Counted from the stretch's first letter, positions 14,640 through 24,216 are shown. The stretch: 42,002 nucleotides of DNA from Thermoguttaceae bacterium (GCA_017441605.1 JAFRXD010000002.1:89674-131675), one strand, 5' to 3'. Numbers and translations are program-made. Notes: a model not told the origin generated them from the letters alone.

Positions 14640-15548
14640 ATGAGATTTGAACCGAAGAAAGCCGTTATGTCAGACGGGGCGGTTCTCAATTGCGTTGAGG
14701 CGGGGGAGGGACGACCACTCGTTTACCTCAACGGATTCGGCGAGGACGTATCGTCGGCGCGTCGTTTGTTGGAAAAGTTGAGCGGTTCTTATCGGTGCGT
14801 TACGTTCGATCATCGCGGTTACGGCGGAACGGAGCCGACCTCAAACGCCGGCGTCGAGCGCTCGGCGCAAGATTTAAGAGAACTATTGGGCGCATGGGGA
14901 TTGGAGAACGTTGCCCTCGTTGGATATTCAATGGGGGGCTCGGTCGCCTTTTCCTACGCTCAACAGTTTGGGATGGATCGCATAGGTCGCCTCGTTTTAT
15001 TGGACACGGCGCCGAAATTGATCAACGAGGACGGTTGGGAGTTGGGGCTTTGGCAGGGGCGTTATTCGCGGTTCGATTTTGAGAGGGATCTTCAAACGAT
15101 CGTCGACAACGTTTCGTTGTTCAATTTGTCTTTCTACGCGAGGGCGGCGCAGAAGTCGCGTCCCGACGCAGAAGTTCGTTTTCCCGACTATTACGATTTC
15201 GACGGGTGGATCGAAAAAGTCGCGGAAATAACGAAGGTTCGAGTTCCGTTCGTCAAAAAGATTTTTTCGTTGGATTACTCCGCCGAGAAAGTCGCTTGCG
15301 CGCGAAACTATTGGGAAACGATGACGGGCGGGGATTGGCGCGACGTTTTGGAAACGATTACGATTCCCACGCTTTGTCTTTTCGCGGATCCCGGCTCTTT
15401 TTATTGCGAGGCGACCGCTCGCCATATGGCGGAACGGATTCCCAACGCGCGCGCGGAAGCGATTCAAGACGCTTGCCACACGTGTCCTAAGGACAATTGG
15501 GCCGAGGTCGCCGAGAAGATCGAGGGGTTCCTTTCGCTCGCTGATTGA
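14640..15548 (+). CDS. Alpha/beta hydrolase
   Basis: A 302-residue alpha/beta hydrolase-fold protein. The oxyanion region is PLVYLNGFG, followed by FDHRGYGGTE. The nucleophile elbow GYSMGG holds Ser97, the acid is probably the Asp of CLFADPGSFY, and the base is the His of QDACHTCPKDNW. A variable cap domain lies between ~130 and 225. Such enzymes hydrolyse esters, amides or C-C bonds of small molecules; the substrate cannot be predicted. No signal peptide, so cytoplasmic. The ATG at 14640 has a GAGGA ribosome binding site. It stands 74 bases after hflX on the same strand, and it is unclear whether it has its own promoter. Confidence 0.88.
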   Translation: MRFEPKKAVMSDGAVLNCVEAGEGRPLVYLNGFGEDVSSARRLLEKLSGSYRCVTFDHRGYGGTEPTSNAGVERSAQDLRELLGAWGLENVALVGYSMGGSVAFSYAQQFGMDRIGRLVLLDTAPKLINEDGWELGLWQGRYSRFDFERDLQTIVDNVSLFNLSFYARAAQKSRPDAEVRFPDYYDFDGWIEKVAEITKVRVPFVKKIFSLDYSAEKVACARNYWETMTGGDWRDVLETITIPTLCLFADPGSFYCEATARHMAERIPNARAEAIQDACHTCPKDNWAEVAEKIEGFLSLAD

Positions 15549-15569
15549 AGCTTGGAAACGAGTTTAGAC

Positions 15570-15597
15570 TTGTTTTTTTGCGCGAGCCGTTTATAAT
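15570..15597 (+). promoter_or_regulatory. Predicted promoter of the cyclophilin gene
   Basis: -35 TTGTTT (15570-15575), 16-base spacer, perfect -10 TATAAT (15592-15597), 94 bases before the ATG at 15691. Confidence 0.65.
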
Positions 15598-15608
15598 CGC
15601 GCGAAATC

Positions 15609-15629
15609 GGCGCGACGAATCGTCGCGCC
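15609..15629 (+). other. Perfect hairpin in the cyclophilin leader
   Basis: GGCGCGACG-AAT-CGTCGCGCC, a 9-base perfect stem with a 3-base loop, begins 12 bases after the -10 box, so it would form at the very 5' end of the transcript. No T tract follows, so it is not a terminator. It may stabilise the mRNA or be an operator. Confidence 0.45.
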
Positions 15630-15690
15630 GGACTTTGTTTCGTCGTTGATTGGGACGGCGAAGATCCTCACGCATTCCAGGGATATCGAA

Positions 15691-16128
15691 ATGAAAAAGA
15701 TCGCGACGATAGAGACTCAGCGCGGAACAATCAAACTCGAACTTTACGCCGACAAGGCGCCTAAAACGGTCGCCAACTTTGAGAAATTGGCGAACTCCAA
15801 ATTTTACGACGGTTTGACGTTTCACCGCGTGATTCCCGATTTTATGATTCAGGGCGGTTGTCCTCTCGGAACCGGCACGGGGGGACCGGGTTACACCTTT
15901 GACGACGAATTTCATCCCGATCTTCGCCACGACGGTCCCGGGATCCTTTCGATGGCGAACGCGGGTCCCAACACGAACGGTTCGCAATTCTTTATCACGC
16001 ACGTGCCCTGTCCGTGGCTCGACGGCAAACACTCGGTTTTCGGCAGAGTGATCGAAGGGCAGGACGTCGTCGACACAATCGCCAAAGGCGACGTTATGAC
16101 GCGGGTTTTCGTCGAGGACGTCGAATAG
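15691..16128 (+). CDS. ppiB: Peptidyl-prolyl cis-trans isomerase (cyclophilin)
   Basis: A minimal cytoplasmic cyclophilin of 145 residues beginning [19 protein letters not shown]. The family signature is complete: [12 protein letters not shown], then [13 protein letters not shown] with the catalytic Arg and the Phe/Gln pocket, then NGSQFFIT, and the pocket Trp in [12 protein letters not shown]. It speeds isomerisation of Xaa-Pro bonds during folding. No signal peptide. A 15-codon extension upstream is rejected because the ATG at 15691 follows AGGGAT at proper distance and matches the family start. It heads a rightward run with xseB 34 bases downstream. Confidence 0.95.
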   Translation: MKKIATIETQRGTIKLELYADKAPKTVANFEKLANSKFYDGLTFHRVIPDFMIQGGCPLGTGTGGPGYTFDDEFHPDLRHDGPGILSMANAGPNTNGSQFFITHVPCPWLDGKHSVFGRVIEGQDVVDTIAKGDVMTRVFVEDVE

Positions 16129-16162
16129 CGCGAGTCACGCGTAGAAAAGAGACAGCGCGCGC

Positions 16163-16540
16163 ATGAACGACACAAACGCGACGAACGAGACTTCCGTCGA
16201 CAAAACGCTTTCCTTTGAAGACGCGTATCGCAAATTAGAGACGATCGTCGCCTCTTTGGACTCGGCTCGATGCGGGTTGGAAGACTCGCTCGCGAGTTTT
16301 GAAGAAGGTATGAAACTTCTTAAGTATTGTCGGGACAAGCTCGACGGGGCGTCGCGGCGCATCGAACTTCTCAAGGGGCTCGACTCGCGAGGCGAGTCCG
16401 TTTTGGAAGAGATGAACGAAGGCGCGCTTCGCTCGAGCGCCGAGGAAGCCGGGCGTCAGAATTCGACGGCGGCGGAAATTGTTTCGGGCGCGGTCGCGTC
16501 CGAGCTTTCTCGCGTTCCCTCGTCTTTTTTTGACGATTGA
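16163..16540 (+). CDS. xseB: Exodeoxyribonuclease VII small subunit
   Basis: A protein of 125 residues. The XseB domain occupies ~16-75: LSFEDAYRKLETIVASLDS, then GLEDSLASFEEGMKLLKYCRDKLDGASRRIELL, all conserved in the family. XseB binds XseA to form the nuclease that trims single-stranded DNA. The C-terminal ~50 residues (acidic and Ser-rich, ending SSFFDD) are extra, since most XseB proteins are 65-85 residues. No large subunit gene is in the window. It is followed by ispA and dxs, the same order as in many other bacteria. The stop is 47 bases before the ispA ATG. Confidence 0.92.
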   Translation: MNDTNATNETSVDKTLSFEDAYRKLETIVASLDSARCGLEDSLASFEEGMKLLKYCRDKLDGASRRIELLKGLDSRGESVLEEMNEGALRSSAEEAGRQNSTAAEIVSGAVASELSRVPSSFFDD

Positions 16541-16587
16541 GAAATCGCTTTTTCGGCGGTCGCGTTTTCGTTTTCAAGAATACTTTT

Positions 16588-17643
16588 ATGACAAACGAGA
16601 GCAATCTTTCGTCCGGCGTCGATTCCGAGGTCGGATCGCGTTTGAGTTATTGGGGCCGCTCTTTATCGAGCGACGCGTCCGTCGCGAGTTATCTCGAGAA
16701 CGCTCGTGGTCGGATCAACGCCGCTCTCGACGAGCGGGTATCTTTTGGCGAGGACGTTCCCGACCGTCTCGCGAAAGCCATGAGACACTCTTTGTTGGCT
16801 CCCGGCAAAAGATTGCGCCCCACCTTGGCTTTAATCGCGAACGAATTGTGCGGGGGCGACGCTCGCGACGTTTTCGACGCGTGCGTCGCTTTGGAGGCGG
16901 TTCACGTTTTTACGCTCGTTCACGACGACTTGCCGGCGATGGACGACGACGATTATCGACGCGGCGTTCCAACTTGCCATAAAGAGTTCGACGAGGCGAC
17001 CGCCATATTGGCGGGGGACGCGCTTTTAGCTTTGGCGTTCGAGATTCTTTCTTCCGGCGCGCGCGACGGGGAGCTCGCCGTTCGTCTTGTTTCGACGCTG
17101 GCGCGCGCGGTCGGGGTTCGCGGCACGATTGGAGGGCAGGAAGACGACGTTCTTTGGGCGGAGACGATGAAGAGCGCGCCCGGGGCGATCGATCTCTTTG
17201 GGGAACTTGCGAAGGGCGCGAGCGCAACGGTCGACGTCGCGGTCGAAAACTTGCTGAATCGAATTCACCGTCGCAAGACGGGCGCCCTTATCGTCGCCTC
17301 ATTGGAAATGGGCGCTATTTCCGCTCGCGCGAACGCGAGACAAATCGAGGCGCTTCGCCAATTTGGAGCGCCGTTGGGACGCGCTTTTCAAATATCGGAC
17401 GATTTGCTCGACGCGATCGGAAACGAAGCGGATATGGGCAAACGAGTTCGGAAAGACGAGGACGCCGGTAAGTTGACTTGCGTATCGCTTTTTGGCGTCG
17501 AGAAAACGAAGTCTCTTTTGAAAGAGACGGCGGATCGGGCGCGCGAGGTTCTAACGGAGTCGTCCCATCTTTTCGACGCGGAGTCTCTTTCTTTTAAAGC
17601 GGCTCTACTCCTTGTCGAGCTAACGGAGAGACGCGAGCGATGA
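16588..17643 (+). CDS. ispA: Polyprenyl (farnesyl/geranylgeranyl) diphosphate synthase
   Basis: A protein of 351 residues. The first aspartate-rich motif is in LVHDDLPAMDDDDYRRG and the second in FQISDDLLDAIGN. LAPGKRLRPTL and the HRRKTGALI segment bind substrate. The enzyme condenses isopentenyl diphosphate with allylic diphosphates to give C15 or C20 chains for quinones, carotenoids and undecaprenyl carriers. The ~45 residues before the domain (Ser-rich, then VASYLENARGRINAAL) are slightly longer than usual. The ATG at 16588 is chosen over an arginine/phenylalanine-rich 17-codon extension that overlaps xseB. The stop codon overlaps the dxs start (ATGA), so the two are translationally coupled. 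Confidence 0.93.
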   Translation: MTNESNLSSGVDSEVGSRLSYWGRSLSSDASVASYLENARGRINAALDERVSFGEDVPDRLAKAMRHSLLAPGKRLRPTLALIANELCGGDARDVFDACVALEAVHVFTLVHDDLPAMDDDDYRRGVPTCHKEFDEATAILAGDALLALAFEILSSGARDGELAVRLVSTLARAVGVRGTIGGQEDDVLWAETMKSAPGAIDLFGELAKGASATVDVAVENLLNRIHRRKTGALIVASLEMGAISARANARQIEALRQFGAPLGRAFQISDDLLDAIGNEADMGKRVRKDEDAGKLTCVSLFGVEKTKSLLKETADRAREVLTESSHLFDAESLSFKAALLLVELTERRER

Positions 17644-19757
17644 AATTTGACGGCGCGCGCGAATCGTTCGGCTCGCGAGATCGCATAGAAACCGCGAACG
17701 CGGCGATGGCGCTTCCGATTCTGAGCGGTTTGGAATCGCCAAAGGATCTGAAAAGTATGTCCTCGGACGAGTTGACGCGTTTGGCCGAGGAGATACGGGT
17801 CGCGCTTCGCAATTTGTCCGAAAAGAAGAGCGTGCACTTCGCTTCGAATATGGGCGTCGTCGAACTCGCGATCGCGTTGCACGCCGTTTTCGATTTCAGT
17901 AAGGATCGTTTGGTTTGGGACGTCGGTCATCAATGCTATCCGCACAAACTCCTGACGGGGCGTTTTTCTCAATTTGAAACGATACGGGAACGGGGCGGAT
18001 TGTCCGGGTTTCCCAACCCCGCGGAGTCGGAATACGATTTATTTAAGACGGGACACGCCGGTTGCAGCGTAGGTTCCGCATTGGGATTGGCGCGCGGCGA
18101 CGCCCTGATGAGCGATTTCGAGCGCGAAGAAGGGACTGAACCGGAAGAGCGCTATTCGGTAGCCGTCGTTGGAGACGGTTCTTTTTCAAGCGGACCGATT
18201 TTCGAGGCGCTCAATCACGCGGGCGGTTTACAACAGAAGACGCTTGTCGTGTTGAACGACAACAAGATGTCGATTTGCAAACGAGTCGGCGGTTTTGGTC
18301 GCTATCTTGACCATATGCGAATGGCGCCAGGTTACCTTGGCGCTAAAGTGCGGGTTCGTCGCGCGTTGGAGAAGCTACCTCTCGCTTACGCTTTTTTGTC
18401 TCGTTTTAAAGACGCGCTGAAAGCGGGTTTGGTGGGCGGAGCTCTGTTCGAGGACTTTGGCTTTCAATACGTCGGACCGATCGACGGGCATAATCTACCG
18501 AACTTAATCAAGTATTTAGAGGCTTTCAAGTCGGCCTCGCGACCCGTTTTATTGCACGTTTTAACGGAAAAAGGGCGCGGGTATCCTCCCGCCGAGCACG
18601 ACCCGTCAAAGTTTCACTCGACGACGCCCGCCAAGATCCTGGACGCTCAACGAGTCGAAAAAGCTCGAGAGGCGAAAAAGGCGCGCGATAGGGGGTTCAG
18701 GCGACGATTGTCGTCGGTGGTGGGAATAGGTCGTCCGGAATCGGACGACGATTCGACGCGTATCGAGGTCGTTTCGCGCTCGATCGAATCGGCGTCGTTC
18801 ACATACTGGGCGCAAAAGGCGATTTACAAAGCGATGCAAAGCGATCGTCGCGTTTGCGCGATCGTGGCGGCCATGACGCAGGGCAATATGTTGGAAAAGG
18901 TTCGGTCCGATTTTCCGGATCGCTTTTTCGACGTCGGCATTTGCGAGGCGCACGCGGTGAATTTTGCGGCGGGTCTCGCCAAGGCGGGCATGCGACCAAT
19001 CGTCGATATTTACAGCGGCTTTTTGCAACGCTCGTACGACCATTTGTTTCAAGAGATATCGTTGCAAAACTTGCCGGTCGTTTTCGCACTCGACCGCGCG
19101 GGATTCGTCGGTTCCGACGGACCGACGCACCACGGGGTTTTTGATTTAAGTTATCTTCGTCCATTTCCCAATTTTTCGGTGGTCGCGCCCGGGGACGCGC
19201 GCGATATGTCGGACGCTTTCGAGTTCGCGCTTTCGCGATCCGGACCGACCGCGATTCGATATCCAAAAGTTGAGACCGGCGTTATCTCTCGTCCTTTCGT
19301 TCCGTTCGAAAGTGGAAAATCGGAGACAATACGATCTGGAAAAGACGGCTATTTCGCGGTTTGCGGCGGCGGAATTTTGAAAACGGCGCTCGATCTCGCC
19401 GAAGAGATTCGCGCGGGAACGGCGGAGGGAATCGAACAACTCGACGTTGGAGTTATTAACGCGCGCTTTGTTAAACCGCTCGACGCGGACGCGATTTTAC
19501 AACCTCTCCGCGAGAGTAAGCCGCTTGTGGTCGTCGAAGAGAATATGCTGGCGGGCGGTTTTGGTTCGGCGGTTCTCGAGGCGGCGAACGACGCGGGCTT
19601 GGACGCGCGCCCTCTCGTCCGTTTGGGAATTCCAGATCGATACGTCGAGCACGGAACGCGGAATGAAGAATTGCGGGACGTCGGCTTGGATCGCGCGGGC
19701 ATGATCTCGGCGCTCGCGGAGGCGTTGCGCCGAAGTCGTCTCGTTTTCGATAATTGA
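17640..19757 (+). CDS. dxs: 1-deoxy-D-xylulose-5-phosphate synthase
   Basis: A protein of 705 residues. The thiamine-diphosphate enzyme joins pyruvate and glyceraldehyde-3-phosphate in the first step of the MEP isoprenoid pathway. Hallmarks in order: KSVHFASNMGVVEL with the catalytic His, WDVGHQCYPHKLLTGR, the ThDP motif VVGDGSFSSG...LNDNKMS, GPIDGHNL, the central domain with ICEAHAVNFAAGLA and DRAGFVGSDGPTHHG, and a C-terminal transketolase domain. It is ~80 residues longer than E. coli Dxs because of ~20 extra N-terminal residues, a small insert before VAVVGDG, and a ~40-residue charged linker (near 340-380). The ATG overlaps the ispA stop and has GGAGAG upstream; a later start at 17706 is possible. 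Converges on the leftward tgpA-like gene with no visible terminator. Confidence 0.96.
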   Translation: MKFDGARESFGSRDRIETANAAMALPILSGLESPKDLKSMSSDELTRLAEEIRVALRNLSEKKSVHFASNMGVVELAIALHAVFDFSKDRLVWDVGHQCYPHKLLTGRFSQFETIRERGGLSGFPNPAESEYDLFKTGHAGCSVGSALGLARGDALMSDFEREEGTEPEERYSVAVVGDGSFSSGPIFEALNHAGGLQQKTLVVLNDNKMSICKRVGGFGRYLDHMRMAPGYLGAKVRVRRALEKLPLAYAFLSRFKDALKAGLVGGALFEDFGFQYVGPIDGHNLPNLIKYLEAFKSASRPVLLHVLTEKGRGYPPAEHDPSKFHSTTPAKILDAQRVEKAREAKKARDRGFRRRLSSVVGIGRPESDDDSTRIEVVSRSIESASFTYWAQKAIYKAMQSDRRVCAIVAAMTQGNMLEKVRSDFPDRFFDVGICEAHAVNFAAGLAKAGMRPIVDIYSGFLQRSYDHLFQEISLQNLPVVFALDRAGFVGSDGPTHHGVFDLSYLRPFPNFSVVAPGDARDMSDAFEFALSRSGPTAIRYPKVETGVISRPFVPFESGKSETIRSGKDGYFAVCGGGILKTALDLAEEIRAGTAEGIEQLDVGVINARFVKPLDADAILQPLRESKPLVVVEENMLAGGFGSAVLEAANDAGLDARPLVRLGIPDRYVEHGTRNEELRDVGLDRAGMISALAEALRRSRLVFDN

Positions 19758-19789
19758 AGAGTTCGACGCGGCTTCCCTTAATTTTTCGT

Positions 19790-22663
19790 TTAAATCGCGA
19801 TCGCTTTCTTCAGAAGGTCGTTCCATCGCTCGAATTCTTCGTTGGTCATCGCGTTCTTTCCGAATTGCGCTCGATAGAAACGCTCCACTAGTTCGCGCAG
19901 TTTCTTTCTAACGTCGCGGGGAGTTGGGACAAAGGGCGTTTCCGCGTTCGACGTTTCTTTTTCTCGCTCGTCTTCCAAGGAGAAACAACGGCTCAGGAAT
20001 TCTCGTTGGGTTTCGCTCGCAAGTCTAGTCGTTTGGAGTCGTTCGCGGAAGAACTTTTCCACCTCGCGATACAGCTCTGCCGCGCGCTCGTCCCAACACC
20101 TTTTCGCCTCTAGCTTTCGTTTGTTTTCCCTTGCCTCTTCTAGGGTTTTCTTCAACGCTCGCGCGAACTTAGCGCCTAGTCGCCATAGAATGAAAAAGAG
20201 CGAGGCGAACGCCGAGATAAGGAACGCGAAACGCGCGACAACGTCCGGAGTCCATTTACCGGTCGCGAAATTTTTGGCCGTGTTATAGACGTCTTTAAGG
20301 ATCGTTTTGACAAAGTTAAGATTTTTCGAAAGTTTGCGCAGTCCCGAAATAAAACTTTTCCAAGCCTCGACGATAGGTCGATAAACGCTTCGCGCTTGTC
20401 GAGCCCCGTTGAAATTCATAACGAAATCGTTGCCAAAGGATTTCAAGAGGGCGGACAAGTTGTAGATATTGATCGCCAAGGCGCTCGGACGTTCGGCGTT
20501 TCTTTCGGCGGCGGGAGTCGGGTCGAGTCGAAACCACGCTCCGTCTCCGATCCATTCTCGAGTTTGGGCGGGAAGGCAATCCGAACCGTCGTTTTGAATG
20601 GAGGAACCCGCATAAAGATAGGAGTAGGGCGAAGTTCTTTTGGGCAGTTTTTCGAGGGGGACAAACGCTTCAACCCACGAATGGGCGTCCGATTGGCGAA
20701 CTTCGACGTCGGAACCGTCGTCGGACGGTTCGCGGGCATAACCGACGACGACTCTGGAAGGGATTCCGACCGCGCGCAACAGTAGCGCAAGGGCGCCCGC
20801 GAAGTACTCGCAGTGTCCTTGTTTATGTTCGACGACAAAGTCTTCCAGCGGATCTAAATCGGGATCGCGGATCGTTCCTTTTCGGTCGTAAGCGTACGCG
20901 CCGGAATCGCGGAGTTTCACCTCGAAATATCGAGCGCGGGAGACAAAGTCGTCGGGATCGATTCCAGATTCCGCGTCCCATCTTTTCGCGGTTTCGACCA
21001 GTTTCGGAAATCTTTCGACGTCCAGGGCTAGATACTGATCGAGGAAGGGGAGCGTCATTTCTTGGTTCGGAGTTAATTCCATTTGCCTTCCGTCGGCGAA
21101 ACCGGTCGCGAGAAACCAGAACTCGCTTTGTCCGCCTTTGGGATCGGTTCTTAGACGAACGCCTTGACCTCCGTTCGTTTCCAGCGAGTCCGAGTTTCTC
21201 GCAACGTAGAACGGATACGCCGCGAAGACGACCGGCTCGTCCAATCGGTTCAATTCAATTTTTATATTGACGAGTTTGGCGCGCACGTCGTAAAGAAGGG
21301 CGTCTTTTTGAGCTAAACAATATTCTTTTAGATTGCGATCCGCCTCTTTCGGGGACAATTTGTTAAGCGGCGTCCAGATACTTGGCAAGGAACACGGCGG
21401 CTGGGGAAAGAAGGTCGGTTTGACAATAACGGGATTGAAACGCTCGGGGATAGAGAAGTTGTCTTTTCTCCGTCGACCTTCTCGCATTATTTGGGACGCT
21501 TCGAACGGAGCGGATTCCGTTGTTTCGTCGGCGTTTAGCGCGCTCTTAGGAAGAATCGAGGAGGGGTCGGTCGAGGAAGAGACGCGAATTGCGTAGGACA
21601 ATTCCCTCGCGGTCATTTTGGGGGCGAGCAGGTTTAAGTTTGACCAAACGCCGTTTTGGTATCCGGCTAGCGCGACGCCGCGAAAATAGACCGGGTAATT
21701 GAAATTGAGGTTCGCCGGTTCGTCTGGGTTCAGCGGATCGACAAACTTCACTTTCATAACGGTTTCGCGCGAATTAATCGCCGGTCCGAGATCGCCCAAT
21801 TCGATCGACGATTTGAATCCGGTTTTGACCGAACGTCCTCGTCCGTTGGCTCCCCAGTCGACCGGTTCAAATTCGAATCCTCCGAAACCGATTTGATCTA
21901 GCCTGGGAAACAAGCAGAAAAAAAGAGCGGCAAAAAGGCAAGCGCCCATCGCGTTGACAACGAAGCGACGGAAGAACTCGTAATCGAAACTTAGCTTTGC
22001 GATAACGGGTCGCCGGAAAAAACGCGTCTCTCCGATCGGGGTAACCTTTTGGCCGTAATTATACGCGGCTCTGTTATCGTAAAGGCTACCGACGGATTCG
22101 TTCGCCGGCTCGGTGGATTCTTCGACGGTGATCATCTGAAGATTTTTATTGCCGACGAAGCGGTTTTTGAGAACGATGCGCTCGGAGTAAAATTTCCGCT
22201 CGTTCCACTGAAACAGTAAGGAAAAGGACACGAACGCCAAGACGGCGTAGATTGGCAGGACGGCGACGAAAAGGGGATTTCTCTGAAAGACGCAGCCAAC
22301 CGCCACTTCGACAAACGTTATGACTAAAATTTGATAAGACTTTCTGAGCGTTTTGCGCTGAAAAAAGAGGATGGTGGGCAGGGTCGCTAAAATGTTGGCG
22401 ATCGAGAAGGCGAGAAACTCCTCTCGAGAACGAAACAGAGCCGGAAGTTGCGCCGCGACCGCGATTAAAATCAAGATATTGCAAAGCGTCTTCGAGATGG
22501 CGAATTTCTTTTTGAAATCGACCAAATAGAGAGCGGTCAGAATGGCGAAAAAGGATACGACGCTTAAGACGGATCCGGTTTTTTGCGGGTCTCCGACTAG
22601 TTGCAACATAAAAGTCGCCAGAATCGTCGCGCAAGCGAGGATGAACGAAATAATAAAACTCAT
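19790..22663 (-). CDS. TgpA-type transglutaminase-like membrane protein (DUF3488/transglutaminase/DUF4129)
   Basis: A protein of 957 residues. The N-terminal ~150 residues hold five or six membrane helices, with another helix at ~235-252. A large extracytoplasmic region follows. The transglutaminase-like core at ~560-720 has the catalytic triad Cys618 (GHCEYFA), His661 (DAHSWVEAF) and Asp714 (RLDPTPA). A last helix (~800-820) precedes a cytoplasmic DUF4129-like helical tail of ~130 residues. Pseudomonas TgpA, with the same layout, is essential and thought to act in the periplasm on proteins or wall components. Such genes usually neighbour a MoxR ATPase and a DUF58 gene, but none is here; it is instead the last gene of a run with ftsY, 58 bases upstream. 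Confidence 0.85.
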   Translation of the reverse strand: MSFIISFILACATILATFMLQLVGDPQKTGSVLSVVSFFAILTALYLVDFKKKFAISKTLCNILILIAVAAQLPALFRSREEFLAFSIANILATLPTILFFQRKTLRKSYQILVITFVEVAVGCVFQRNPLFVAVLPIYAVLAFVSFSLLFQWNERKFYSERIVLKNRFVGNKNLQMITVEESTEPANESVGSLYDNRAAYNYGQKVTPIGETRFFRRPVIAKLSFDYEFFRRFVVNAMGACLFAALFFCLFPRLDQIGFGGFEFEPVDWGANGRGRSVKTGFKSSIELGDLGPAINSRETVMKVKFVDPLNPDEPANLNFNYPVYFRGVALAGYQNGVWSNLNLLAPKMTARELSYAIRVSSSTDPSSILPKSALNADETTESAPFEASQIMREGRRRKDNFSIPERFNPVIVKPTFFPQPPCSLPSIWTPLNKLSPKEADRNLKEYCLAQKDALLYDVRAKLVNIKIELNRLDEPVVFAAYPFYVARNSDSLETNGGQGVRLRTDPKGGQSEFWFLATGFADGRQMELTPNQEMTLPFLDQYLALDVERFPKLVETAKRWDAESGIDPDDFVSRARYFEVKLRDSGAYAYDRKGTIRDPDLDPLEDFVVEHKQGHCEYFAGALALLLRAVGIPSRVVVGYAREPSDDGSDVEVRQSDAHSWVEAFVPLEKLPKRTSPYSYLYAGSSIQNDGSDCLPAQTREWIGDGAWFRLDPTPAAERNAERPSALAINIYNLSALLKSFGNDFVMNFNGARQARSVYRPIVEAWKSFISGLRKLSKNLNFVKTILKDVYNTAKNFATGKWTPDVVARFAFLISAFASLFFILWRLGAKFARALKKTLEEARENKRKLEAKRCWDERAAELYREVEKFFRERLQTTRLASETQREFLSRCFSLEDEREKETSNAETPFVPTPRDVRKKLRELVERFYRAQFGKNAMTNEEFERWNDLLKKAIAI

Positions 22664-22721
22664 AGGTCAAGGATCCTCGCTTGCTCGTCGAAGTTGCCCC
22701 CGTTTAAAGGGAAAGAATCGA

Positions 22722-23633
22722 TTAAGCGAACATTGCGTCGACAAATTCGTTCGGGTCAAAGACCGCGAAATCGTTTTCCGATTCTCCCAGTCCCACATAT
22801 TTAACGGGAAGTCCCACTTTTTGCCTAATGGCGACAACGGCGCCACCCTTGGCGGTACCGTCCAATTTCGACAGCACAATTCCGGTGCACGCGACCGCTT
22901 CGGTGAATTTTTTCGCTTGAGCGAGCCCGTTTTGTCCCGTCGTGGCGTCGAGAACAAGGAAGGTTTCGTGAGGGGCGTCGGGAATCTGTTTGGCGACGAC
23001 TCGCTTTATCTTTTCGAGCTCGTTCATAAGATTCTTTTGAGTTTGAAGTCGCCCCGCGGTGTCGACAACGCAAAGATCCGCGTTCGTCTCGATCGCTTTT
23101 GCGACCGCTTTGTGAGCGACGCTCGCCGGGTCGCTTTGAGGCGGTCCGGTAACGATTTCGGCGCCCAGTCGCTCGGCCCAGATTTTAAGTTGATCGACGG
23201 CTGCGGCGCGGAAAGTGTCGGCGGCGCCCAAGACGACCGTATTGCCGGCGTCGATCATCGCTTTGGTCAGCTTTGCAATGCTCGTCGTTTTGCCGCAACC
23301 GTTTACGCCGCAGAACAGAATCACGGTCGGACCGCTTTGCGCAAATCGCACGGGGGGCGCGTCTTGCGCCATAAGATCCTTGAGCTTATTCTTGACGACC
23401 TCAAGGACGTCCTCCTTCTTGACGACTCGTCCTCGAAATTGCTTCTTAATTTCGTCGGAGGTCTCGCGGGCCGCGTCGACGCCCATATCGGTTCGCACGA
23501 GCGTTTCAAAGAGGTCGTTGAGAAACTCTTCGTCGACGGGTCTGCCGTCAAGTTTGAACAAGTCGCGGACGTCGGTTTGCAAAACCTGGACGGTTCGTCC
23601 CAACCCTTTTTTAATTTTATCGAAAAACCCCAT
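22722..23633 (-). CDS. ftsY: Signal recognition particle receptor FtsY
   Basis: A 303-residue NG-domain protein beginning MGFFDKIKKGLGRT. The G domain has P-loop GVNGCGKTTSIAKL, DTFRAAAVDQLKIW, DTAGRLQTQKNLM, G4-type SKLDGTAKGG and the closing GLGESENDFAVFDPNEFVDAMF, all specific to FtsY rather than Ffh. It lacks the long acidic A domain of E. coli FtsY. It docks the SRP with its nascent membrane protein at the translocon. ATG 23633 has GGGGAAAGA upstream; a 13-codon extension is rejected. It follows nusB by 46 bases and precedes the tgpA-like gene. Confidence 0.96.
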   Translation of the reverse strand: MGFFDKIKKGLGRTVQVLQTDVRDLFKLDGRPVDEEFLNDLFETLVRTDMGVDAARETSDEIKKQFRGRVVKKEDVLEVVKNKLKDLMAQDAPPVRFAQSGPTVILFCGVNGCGKTTSIAKLTKAMIDAGNTVVLGAADTFRAAAVDQLKIWAERLGAEIVTGPPQSDPASVAHKAVAKAIETNADLCVVDTAGRLQTQKNLMNELEKIKRVVAKQIPDAPHETFLVLDATTGQNGLAQAKKFTEAVACTGIVLSKLDGTAKGGAVVAIRQKVGLPVKYVGLGESENDFAVFDPNEFVDAMFA

Positions 23634-23679
23634 TGTCTTTCCCCGCGTTAAATCGCGAACATATCGCGCCACGAACCTC

Positions 23680-24216
23680 TTATGATAAAGAACCCTCGTT
23701 TCCGGACGAAGGTTCCGGCAATTTAGACGAGTCCAAAGAGTTTTTTTCCGCGGCGTCGCCTTGTTCTTCGCTCGCGGAAACGACTCGATCCAACACGCCG
23801 TTAATGAAACGGATCGAGTTCTTGGAGCCGAACTGAAGCGCGAGCTCGATCGCCTCGGAGATTACCACCGCCTTTGGCGTCTTGATAAAGAGCGCCTCGT
23901 AAGCGCCGACGCGCAATATGTTTCGATCGACTAGGGTCGTGTTCTTCAACGTTCTTCTATCGAGCGCTTTGTTTAGCTTTTGATCTAATTCCGAGAGTCG
24001 CTCGGAGAGACCGTAAAACAACCTTAACGCGAATCTAATCGCGCCGTCGCGCTCTTCCGAACTCAATTCGATTTGAGTTTCCTCGCAGTACGAATCCAAA
24101 AGATCCGCCCAGTCTCTGCCCGCGGACGAATTCGCTTCCGCTTGATACATTGCCTGGAGAGCCAACGCCCTCCCAATCGAAAGAGGCAAGAATTGTTTTC
24201 TTGTGGTTTCGTTCAT
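23680..24216 (-). CDS. nusB: Transcription antitermination factor NusB
   Basis: A protein of 178 residues. The all-helical NusB domain spans ~12-148: RALALQAMYQAE, then the diagnostic DRNILRVGAYEALFIKTPKAVVISEAIELALQFGSKNSIRFINGVLDRV. NusB with NusE (S10) binds boxA RNA and helps rRNA transcription read through terminators. The last ~30 residues are a Ser/Glu/Asp-rich tail not seen in short NusB proteins. It follows ribH by 54 bases, the classic ribH-nusB pairing. No clear ribosome binding site precedes the ATG. Confidence 0.94.
   Translation of the reverse strand: MNETTRKQFLPLSIGRALALQAMYQAEANSSAGRDWADLLDSYCEETQIELSSEERDGAIRFALRLFYGLSERLSELDQKLNKALDRRTLKNTTLVDRNILRVGAYEALFIKTPKAVVISEAIELALQFGSKNSIRFINGVLDRVVSASEEQGDAAEKNSLDSSKLPEPSSGNEGSLS

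Noticed and set aside
19758..19789. Terminator between dxs and the convergent tgpA-like gene
   Set aside because: The 32-base gap is AT-rich but holds no stem long enough to call a terminator.
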